Notes under the pieces: model-generated
What the model was told of the DNA's origin: nothing
Database searches by the model: none
Seen by the model: the letters and a program-made list of their open reading frames with translations, nothing else
Assembly (NCBI RefSeq): GCF_002878395.1
Contig: NC_061118.1
Location: 85,820,521 to 85,884,520, forward strand
Source of the DNA: Capsicum annuum
Lineage: Eukaryota > Streptophyta > Magnoliopsida > Solanales > Solanaceae
Reading direction: 5' to 3'
Length of the DNA: 64,000 nucleotides
Position numbers and translations under genes: made by a program
In this document: positions 59,154-64,000 of the stretch, piece after piece
How the letters are laid out: each line of letters opens with the position of its first letter
Numbering within the stretch: the stretch's first letter is position 1

Positions 59154-60720
59154 ATGCCTAGAACCAATAGTAGAGGCAATCCCTTACTCCCACTAAATCT
59201 ATATCTAGAAAGGATCCTACAAATACCTAGTAGGATGACATAGCCTAAGAGAGATGCTTTTCCTGAAGAAGTTTGTGATGGTTCACACCATGTACATCCC
59301 CTTCCTTCTGAAGGATTTTTTGACATTATTGATGAGAAAACTGAGGTACTGTTAGAAAAAAATGCTAATCGGAGGAGGGAAGAAGATGCTTAGCGCTTAG
59401 CAAGAGAGGCAGAGCTACTTATGCATAGACCGAAAATAGACCATCAAGCAGTACTCAGCTATAATTAGAATAGAGTTTGAGGTGGCCTAGCCCATGTGAT
59501 CCCAGCGTACCAGTATTTATATTCATATGAGGATGATAAAGAGAATCTGGCGTACGTTGAGTCGATAAAGATTGGAGCTATTATTCCTTCTATTTTACCC
59601 CAGGTGTCAAGTTTGATATAACTAGTGCAATAATCCATATCTTAAACTTGAAGGGCGTAATTGTGGGTATGTCTACTAATAACGCAAATATGCACCATGC
59701 AAATTTCATTGTGATCTATAGTTCGTATACAAACCCAGGGGAGAATCAAAAGACACTTCGATTGAGGTTTTTACCTTTCTTGCTTACAGGAGAAACATCT
59801 TTATGGTTAGGGGAACTTCCAAGAAGATCTATCACTATGTGGAATGAGTTACACAGGCAGTTCTTGAACTGGTTCTTTTCTCCATCCAGGATGTTGCAGC
59901 TTACAGATGTGATTTATTATTTCAGGCAGTTGTAGTTTGAGTCTATGTATGAGAGTTGGTTTAGGTTCAAAACAAGCTGAGTATGGTGCCCAACCATTGG
60001 ATTTTAGGGACGATCTTATTAAAGATATTCTATAGAGCCCTAACCATCAGTTCCAGAGCTATGGGAGACAACATAGCTGGAGGAGCTTTTATGAGACTAC
60101 ACTGGAAGGTAGCTTGTATATTCTAGACCAAATTTATCACACTAATCGAGGTGGAAAGCTCAGATGTCTGAGAGGGCTTCTGGAACTTATGATATTGGTA
60201 ACTCCAGTGACCAAAGTGTATCGTAAGAAATTGCATTGGTGAACACTGATCTTGATTACTTGAAAAGCAGTTTGCGACAGCGAGTTTTGAGAAAGTGAAT
60301 GCAGTAGGAGCACAGGGTTTAGCTTCCAAAACTTATAATTCTGATTTGGAGGAGTAATCCAAGAATCTTGATCATGAGTTGGTGGGTTTATGAGACTAAG
60401 CATAAGGAAATTAAGGTCAGAATTATTATGGCGATAGATATAGGGACCACAATCGGGAGCGAGAAGGTGACTGGAGGAAAAAGAATGACTATAAAGAGAA
60501 AAGAGATAGGTACATTCCACCAGGTAGTCAGAATACAAAATATAGAATGGAGGCTAAGTTGACCAATCTGGTCAAAGGTCAAGAAAATCAAGAGTCTAGA
60601 CTTAGACAGATCAAAGTAAATATTTTAAGCCTGACTCAGATGGTTGATTCCCATGCAATAGTAATCTTATATTTAGAGACACGTTTTGGGAAAATGTCTT
60701 TTATGATAAAATAGAAGAAT
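59154..60720 (+). pseudogene. gag: Element E: gag, Athila/Tat-like, degenerate
   Basis: The start is chosen at ATG 59154 (MPRTNSRGN). An acidic, coiled-coil-like stretch follows: FFDIIDEKTEVLLEKNANRR, REEDA, stop, RLAREAELLMH. The core is the 59648-59935 frame, with LRLRFLPFLLTGETSLWLGE and NELHRQFLNWFFSPSRMLQL; the LRxFPF...WL...W motifs are typical Athila/Tat gag. The end of the protein is seen near 60560-60690: NLVKGQENQESRLRQIK and MVDSHAIVI. Several stops are present. The central region, about 60000-60500, is broken into short frames. Confidence 0.82.
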
Positions 60721-61320
60721 CTTGTTACCCTTTTGAGTGAAAAGTTTAGAGTCCACCAACTATAAGCCATTGGCAAGACATTACCACTAGAAGTGGTACC
60801 CTTACTGATGATTTCCCTTTCCGTACCACTGAAGATTCAAAGAAAAATAGCACTATGATGAATGAGATCTATATAGCAGAATTTGAGAAGTTGACATATA
60901 GTGATGATGATTATGAGAGTGATGACAGTGAGGACTAGGGCGACGATGGACCTACTGATGTGAAATACCATTGTAGTGCAGTTCCTTCTTTATCCCTAGT
61001 AGAGAAAAAAAGGAACCTGGAGCAGTCACTAGCCTGTGTTATATTGGGCCCTTTGACATTAAATAGGTTGTATGTGATTTGATAGTGGGCATCAATTTAA
61101 TTCCATTGTTGATATACAAGGTATTGGGGATAAGAGAACTCAAACCTACAGCTGCAAGGTTATTAATGGTTGATTCATCTGTAAAGAATAAAGTGGGTAT
61201 TTTATGTGACATAGAAGTAAGGGTGGCATCCTTTTTATATCCAGTGGATTTTATGATTTTAGACTGCAAAGTGGATTCCTAAGCTCTGATTATATTGGTT
61301 AGAACCTTTCTATGAAATGT
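60721..61320 (+). pseudogene. Element E: start of pol with acidic linker and aspartic protease
   Basis: A TTRSG-like start (about 60790-60810) precedes a very acidic stretch (KLTYSDDDYESDDSED, about 60889-60935). The protease lies in the 61079-61282 frame. The catalytic region, DLGAS in family members, reads CDLIVGINLIPLLIYK at about 61072-61120, so Asp remains but the Gly-Ala-Ser part is altered. Then come ELKPTAARLLMVDSSVKNKV and ASFLYPVDFMILDCKVD. The flap/second half continues as far as about 61320 with a frameshift. Confidence 0.82.
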
Positions 61321-61659
61321 ACGGGTGTTGATTTACATGAATTTGGAGGACATCGCATTCAAACTGAATAATGACCAAATATTTTTTTTATATATGTATG
61401 ACAGTCCAGCTCCAAGATGATATGAGAGTTATGGCGGTGATATATTTTGTGATGATAATGTGTTTTTAGAAAGTGTGCCTATTGAAGGAAAATTAGGGGT
61501 TGAAGCATTAACAACTGTAATTATAAATTTTAAGAGTGATCTGATAGATGAATAAGACGAGCTAGTTAATGTATTACAAGGCATAGGTTCTTACAAGTAT
61601 GCCCCTAAAAATCTAGATCTTGATTTAAAAAATAGAACCATACTTCCTGCCAAACAATC

Positions 61660-62490
61660 CATTATAGAGCCACCGGTATTGGAATTGAAAACCCTCCTAT
61701 CTCATTTGTATTATTCATTCTTGGGGGCCAACAATACCTTACTAGTGATTATTGTAGAAGATTTAGTAGGATCACAAGTGGAAGCTTTGATACATGTGTT
61801 GCAAAAATTTAAGAGAGCTATCGGGTGGACCATTGTAGAAATTGTGGGGATTCTACCAGGAATATGTACACACAAGATGGATCTTGAGCCAAACAGTGTC
61901 CCAAATTTTAAGCATCAAATAGGATTGAACCCTACTATGTAGGAGGTGGTAAAGAAGGAAATAATCAAGTGGTTTTATGCTGGAGTAGTTTTTTCTTTGT
62001 AGATAATAATGGGTTAGCCCGGTTTAATGTGTGTGCCAAAGAAAGGGATAATCACAGCGGTTCCCAATAAAAAGAATGAATTAGTGTCCATGAGACCAAT
62101 GATCGATTGGAAAGTTTACATAGATTACAGGAAGCTGAACACTTGGAAACAAAAGGACCACTTCCCTATGCCTTTCATGGATCAGATACTGGATCGACTA
62201 GCAAGCAGGGGTTGCTATTATTTTCTTAATAAATACTCGAATTACAATAAAATCACTAATTATATTGAGGACCAAGAAAAGACGACTTTCACTTGCCCTT
62301 ATATGACTTTTGCATTCAAGAGTATATTGTTCGGGTTATTAACCCATCCTACTACCTTTCAGAGATGCATGATGTCCATATTCCCTAACATGGTGGAGAC
62401 AATATTAAGGTATTTATGGATGATTTTTTAGTCATTGGGGATTCATTCAAGGTCTATTTTTTCCATTTGGCTAGTGCACTACAGAGATAT
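61660..62490 (+). pseudogene. Element E: reverse transcriptase, Athila/Tat-like, FMDD present
   Basis: Frame 61679-61942 has LELKTLLSHLYYSFLGANNT, KFKRAIGWTIVEIVGILPGI and CTHKMDLEPNS. Frame 62027-62431 has VPKKGIITAVPN, VYIDYRKLNTWKQKDHFPMP and KTTFTCPYMTFAFKSILFGL, then TTFQRCMMSIFPNMVE. A frameshift near 62400 precedes the catalytic loop KVFMDDFLVIGDSF (FMDD at 62413-62424), with both aspartates intact. Stops are fewer than in C, so E is probably younger or less decayed. Together with the Asp-tRNA PBS this supports Athila/Tat. Confidence 0.9.
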
Positions 62491-63290
62491 AAAGAATGCA
62501 ACTTAGTGCTGAATTAGGAAAAATATCACTTCATGGTGAAAGAAGGTATCATTCTCGAGCAAAAGATCTCTAAACATGGTATTAAGGTGGACAAGGCTAA
62601 GATTGAGGTGAGTGAAAAATTACCTCCGCCAGTCTCAGTTAGAGGCATACAAAGTTTTCTGGGCCATGCATGCTTTTCTAGGAGGTTCATCAAGGACTTC
62701 TCTAAAATTGTAAATCCCTTGTGTAAGATTTTAGAGATAGAGGTGAAATTTGTGTTTGATGATTCATGTATCCAAGATTTAAAATACCTTAAGGAGCAGT
62801 TAAATTAGGCTCCTATCATTGTGTCCCTTGACTGGTCTACACTCTTTGAGGTTATGTGTTATGTTAGTGGTGTGGATTTGGGTGTTGCCCCAGGCCAAAA
62901 AAGAGAGAAGTTCCTTTATCCATCTGCTATTCCAGAAAAGCTTTAAACCCTCTCAAAAAATTATATGTTTACAGAGAAATAGTTATTTACGGTGGTTTTG
63001 GTCTTTGAAAAACTTGATCCTATTTAACTGGGAAGAAGGTCATAGTTCACACAGATCATGTAGCCTTAAGATAGTTAATATCAAAACAAGATACCAAACC
63101 AAGATTTATTTGATGGGTTCTCTTGTTGGAAGATTCTGATTTTGAAGTGAAGGATTGAAAAGGCACAAAAAACCAAGATGCAGATCACTTATCCAGGCTT
63201 GAGGATGAGGCAATGCAAAAATTAGGAGATGATCTTGATATATATGATGCCTTTCTAGATGATCCGGTCTTATTTGCATCTCAAGTCTTA
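62491..63290 (+). pseudogene. Element E: RT thumb/connection and RNase H
   Basis: The 62533-62808 frame reads KEGIILEQKISKHGIKVDKA, EKLPPPVSVRGIQSFLGHAC and RRFIKDFSKIVNPLCKILEI, a clean connection domain. RNase H follows with SLDWSTLFEVMCYVSGVDLG (Asp of the CDAS motif replaced by Tyr-Val). It continues in mixed frames through NYMFTEK, a stop, and SCLKIVNIKTR-like sequence. The joint to integrase reads DLEVKDxKGxxNQDADHLSRLE at about 63140-63210. Stops and shifts indicate inactivity. Confidence 0.82.
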
Positions 63291-64000
63291 ATTTTCTAGT
63301 TTTCTAATTTTGCCAACTGTTTGGTAAGTACTCTTGTCCCATGAGGTGAGGAAGCTCTTTTGGAATGAGCCATATTAGTTTATTATTTTCAGAAATGGTG
63401 TGATTTGGAGATGTATCCCAGAGGTAGAGATGATGAGCATTCTGGAAGCTTGTCACTCTCTTCAATTCGGGGTTATCATAGTGGTACCCGTAAACCCCAT
63501 AAAACTCTACAGTTTGGCTATTATTGGCATATAATTTAAAAGGATTCTCATGATTTTGCGTAAGCCTATGCCCAATGTCAGCATCAAGGCAACATTACAC
63601 GGTGCCATGAACTCTACATGACACCTATTCTGGAGTTGAAGTTGTTTGATGTACGGGGAATTGATTTCATGGGACCATTTGTGAGCTTCTATGGCATGAG
63701 GTATATTGTGGTGGCAGTGGACTATGTGTCAAAATAGGTTGGAGGCTGTTGTGCTTCCAGACAATGAAGTTAGAAGTTTCACCACTTTTTTGAAGGAAAA
63801 TATCTTTTCTCAATTTGTCACTCCACGTACAATTATCAGTGATGGTGTGTCTCACTTTTGCAATCGGAGGCATAAGGTGGAAACACTTACCATCTTAAAT
63901 AAGCGGGCAAGTTAAGGTCTTTAAAAATGAGATCAAGTACATATTGGTGAAAACTGTGAATGCCAATAGAACTGACTGGTCAAGGAAATTAGATGTTTCA
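63291..64000 (+). pseudogene. Element E: integrase, cut by window end
   Basis: The zinc-binding part is poor: HSGSLSLSSIRGYHSGTRK near 63439-63495, then FGYYWHI. The core begins VRGIDFMGPFVSFYGMRYIV and VAVDYVSK (63652-63735) with the first catalytic Asp, followed by TAG in place of Trp. The second Asp is in RTIISDGVSHFCN (63820-63858). The third region (KQVKVFKNEIK-like) lies close to the end, and TVNANRTDWSRKLD corresponds to 63954-63993. The integrase C-terminus, any env-like ORF and the 3' LTR lie beyond the window. Confidence 0.85.

Noticed and set aside
60137..60538. 133-codon minus-strand frame
   Set aside because: Antisense of E's degenerate gag region; no independent support.

Overview
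This window is plant nuclear DNA, most likely from a large Solanaceae genome; pepper (Capsicum) is plausible but not proven. The evidence is indirect. It is AT-rich, its only recognisable coding sequence is retrotransposon-derived, several LTRs are 2-4.6 kb long, and there is a SINE 3' end of the type common in Solanaceae. I find no intact host gene, no tRNA or rRNA gene, no CRISPR array and no bacterial-style operon. What the window holds is a stack of nested, mostly dead LTR retrotransposons of the Ty3/gypsy superfamily. Two groups are present: Tekay/Del-like chromoviruses with an initiator-Met tRNA primer site, and Athila/Tat-like elements with an Asp-tRNA-type primer site. I label the elements A-F and W-Z.

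Layout. Positions 1-1747 are the gag, leader, primer-binding site (PBS) and LTR of element A (minus strand). A's LTR is split by element B (1748-10576, minus), which has two LTRs of about 2.9 kb and a 3.1 kb interior without coding sequence. The rest of A's LTR follows (10577-10690). Element C (plus, Athila/Tat-like) runs from protease to integrase (10926-14240). It continues through a spacer and, after a large insertion, into an env-like/plant-transposon-protein remnant (47382-48330) that itself received a 5'-truncated SINE.

The large insertion in C is element X (15368-46745, minus). Its LTRs lie at 15368-17365 and 44784-46745, with a near-matching target duplication. X contains a fragment of element Y (3' LTR 18987-21225 plus integrase), element Z (24309-32562, noncoding, exact 5-bp target duplication) and element W (32585-44668, plus, 4.6 kb LTRs). 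Z and W both interrupt X's short leader.

Positions 48398-57293 are element D (plus). It is the most complete polyprotein here but is riddled with stops, and its 5' LTR is truncated. D abuts the PBS of element F (57308), whose gag is cut at 57617 by element E (Athila/Tat-like, plus). E has its 5' LTR at 57618-59056 and runs off the right edge in integrase.

How the parts relate. B shares LTR, leader and 3'-UTR sequence with D but has no genes, so D-type elements are the likely source of its proteins. Z has a different LTR but a colinear homologous noncoding interior and the same leader. The best candidates for something new are: this conserved leader, shared by four elements including two that encode nothing; one noncoding interior paired with two LTR families; and a recurring cassette of short imperfect palindromes at a similar place in the U3 of most LTR families, with a family-specific core sequence.
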